A stretch of 64,000 bases of DNA from Acidimicrobiia bacterium (lineage in GTDB: Bacteria > Actinomycetota > Acidimicrobiia > Spongiisociales > UBA5794): the NCBI GenBank assembly GCA_024762335.1, contig JANTHO010000003.1, forward strand, positions 1-64,000. Direction: 5' to 3'. Under the pieces are notes generated by a model that had not been told where the DNA came from, ran no database searches, and saw only the letters and a program-made list of their open reading frames with translations. Numbering within the stretch: position 1 is the stretch's first letter; each line of letters starts with the position of its first letter. Both the position numbers and the translations under genes were made by a program. This document shows positions 62,187 to 64,000 of the stretch, piece by piece.

Positions 62187-62377
62187 TCGCCGCCCTTCTG
62201 GACGTAGTTCTTCACGAACTCCTCCGCGTTCTCTTCGAGCACGGAGTCGATTTCCTCGAGAAGATCGTCGATCCGCTCGGTGATCTCTGCATCCGCTGCA
62301 GCCGGAGCGACGTCCTGCTCGGTCGATGCGTCGCCTCGTCGTTCCGAAGAGCTTCGTTCACGTTTCTGTTCAGCCAT
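62183..62377 (-). CDS. pup: Prokaryotic ubiquitin-like protein Pup
   Basis: MAEQKRERSSSERRGDASTEQDVAPAAADAEITERIDDLLEEIDSVLEENAEEFVKNYVQKGGE; ends in GGE. Confidence 0.97.
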   Translation of the reverse strand: MAEQKRERSSSERRGDASTEQDVAPAAADAEITERIDDLLEEIDSVLEENAEEFVKNYVQKGGE

Positions 62378-63854
62378 CGTTTCCTCCGAGAGCTCGGATC
62401 ATTGTTGCCGCGTCGGGTGAGCTGTCGAGCAGCTTCTCGACGTGGCCCCGTGTCCCTCGTAACGGGTTCATCATAGGAACGCGTTTGAGGGTTTCTTCCC
62501 CGATATCGAAGATCAGAGAATCCCAGTTCGCCGCAACCAGAGCGTCGCGGTATCGGGTGACACACGCACCCCTGAAGTAGGCCCGCGTGTCTTGCGGTGG
62601 GTCCGATACGGCACGTTCGACTTCTGCATCGGTGAACAGTCGGCGAATGTGCCCACGGGTCACCAACCGCCGGTACAAGCTTCTTCCAGGATCCACGTCG
62701 TGATACTGCAGGTCGAGGAGCCGAATCTTTCCATCGTCCCAGCCGAGTGCGTCCCGATCCCGATATCCGTCGAGCAACCGAAGTTTCGCCGTCCAGTCGA
62801 GCCGGTCGGATGTCGACGCCGGGTCCCGCCCGAGATCCGTCAGGATCCTCTCCCACTCGTCCAACACCTGAATCCACACGGCAGACACACCCGTAGTGCG
62901 GGTGAAGCGATCCACGTCTTCGAAGATGCTCCACTGGAGATCGAGCGCCGTCAGACGCGTACCGTCGTTCGTTGTGAGCCTATGGCGGAGCGTCGGGTCG
63001 TGGCTCACGGACCAGACTTCCCGTACCGGGTCGTCGAGCACGACCGGGCCGGGAAGGCCGCCGCCCTCGATCGCAGCCAGGACGAGTGCCGTCGTCCCGA
63101 GCTTCAGGAACGTTTGAACCTCGTTGAGCGTGGCGTCCCCGATGATGACGTGGAGTCGCCGGTACTTGCCGGGATCGGCGTGGGGTTCGTCCCTCGTGTT
63201 GATGATGGGACGCTTGAGGGTTGTCTCCAACCCGACCTCCTCTTCGAAGAAGTCGGCGCGCTGGGTGATCTGGAAACCGACATCGGGACGCCCGTTCTCC
63301 GCACCAACCTTCCCCGATCCGGTGAAGATCTGGCGGCTGACGAAGAAGGGCGTCAGGTGCCCCACGATATCCCGGAACGGAGTGGCGCGGGCGATCAGGT
63401 AGTTCTCGTGCGCCCCGTAGGAATTACCTTTTCCGTCGCTGTTGTTCTTGTGCACGATCATGCGCTCATCGATCCCCAGGAGCCGCTGTGCGGCCGCGAC
63501 GGCGGTCACCATGACGGATTCGCCGGCTTTGTCGTAGAGGGCCGCTGCGAGCGGGTCGGTCGTTTCCGGCGTCGAGTACTCCGGATGCGCGTGATCGACG
63601 TAGAGGCGGGCGCCGTTCGTCAGGACCGTGTTCACGAGGCCTGTGTCGAGGTCGAAGTCCCCTTCTCGCTCGACGTCGATGCCGCGCATATCGCTGCCGG
63701 GACTCTCTTCGTCGTACGACCAGCGGATCCTGGACTGCCGGTCGGCATATCCGTTCACAACGGCTGTTGATGCCGCGACCGGGTTGAAGCCACCCTGATT
63801 GAGGATCGTGATCCCAAATTCGGTTTCGGTGCCCAGCACCCTACCGGCCGTCAT
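62370..63854 (-). CDS. dop: Pup deamidase/depupylase Dop
   Basis: [92 protein letters not shown]. Confidence 0.95.
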   Translation of the reverse strand: MTAGRVLGTETEFGITILNQGGFNPVAASTAVVNGYADRQSRIRWSYDEESPGSDMRGIDVEREGDFDLDTGLVNTVLTNGARLYVDHAHPEYSTPETTDPLAAALYDKAGESVMVTAVAAAQRLLGIDERMIVHKNNSDGKGNSYGAHENYLIARATPFRDIVGHLTPFFVSRQIFTGSGKVGAENGRPDVGFQITQRADFFEEEVGLETTLKRPIINTRDEPHADPGKYRRLHVIIGDATLNEVQTFLKLGTTALVLAAIEGGGLPGPVVLDDPVREVWSVSHDPTLRHRLTTNDGTRLTALDLQWSIFEDVDRFTRTTGVSAVWIQVLDEWERILTDLGRDPASTSDRLDWTAKLRLLDGYRDRDALGWDDGKIRLLDLQYHDVDPGRSLYRRLVTRGHIRRLFTDAEVERAVSDPPQDTRAYFRGACVTRYRDALVAANWDSLIFDIGEETLKRVPMMNPLRGTRGHVEKLLDSSPDAATMIRALGGNDG

Positions 63855-63860
63855 GCAGCC

Positions 63861-64000
63861 TCAAAGGTACTGGCCGGGGCTGACGGCTTCGACCGTGCGA
63901 CTCTCCCGGTCACCGTCGATCAGGGTCCTCACGTAGACAATTCGCTCACCCTTCTTGCCCGAGATCCGCGCCCAGTCGTCCGGGTTCGTCGTGTTCGGAA
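63861..64000 (-). CDS. mpa: Proteasome-associated AAA ATPase (Mpa/ARC), C-terminus only (truncated by window end)
   Basis: Reverse-strand translation ...[45 protein letters not shown], ending in the GQYL proteasome-docking motif; beside dop. Confidence 0.85.
   Translation of the reverse strand, partial: PNTTNPDDWARISGKKGERIVYVRTLIDGDRESRTVEAVSPGQYL

Noticed and set aside
62592-63770. 392-aa plus ORF
   Set aside because: Antisense to dop.

Overview
GC-rich actinobacterial chromosome segment. The gene set and order suggest a deep-branching actinobacterium such as an Acidimicrobiia-type lineage; this is inference, since no 16S or marker search was possible. It carries about 75 mostly housekeeping genes and one intact tRNA-Pro(GGG). 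I found no CRISPR array, rRNA, prophage or transposase. Recognisable blocks are: TrkH/TrkA; pgsA-like, gcvH, FHA (GarA-like), FtsR-like MerR, dacC-like, hpt, bifunctional nuclease and MerR; der, IspH, cmk, aroA, rluB, scpB and scpA; xerD, NUDIX, pyrG, recN, nadK and tlyA; and HelY, TatC, TatA, two WYL regulators (PafC/PafB), PafA, PrcA, PrcB, Pup, Dop and the C-terminus of the proteasomal ATPase. I see no obviously new defence or mobile system. The most interesting signals are: (1) a recurrent TANNNT hexamer 6-8 nt before start codons, implying widespread leaderless transcription, which also corrects several starts; (2) a 16-codon leaderless upstream ORF with a GTGA overlap into a Na/Pi cotransporter; (3) S4-domain genes rluB and tlyA whose conserved N-termini can only be reached from ATC or CTG starts; (4) a cytosolic-looking seven-repeat DxDGDG protein divergent from that transporter; (5) a degenerate tRNA-Pro 3' half about 0.87 kb from the intact tRNA-Pro, bracketing a DUF2200 gene; (6) a ~109-bp imperfect inverted repeat at the 5' end of a truncated-looking gene. 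Many long ORFs in the supplied track are antisense artefacts of high GC.
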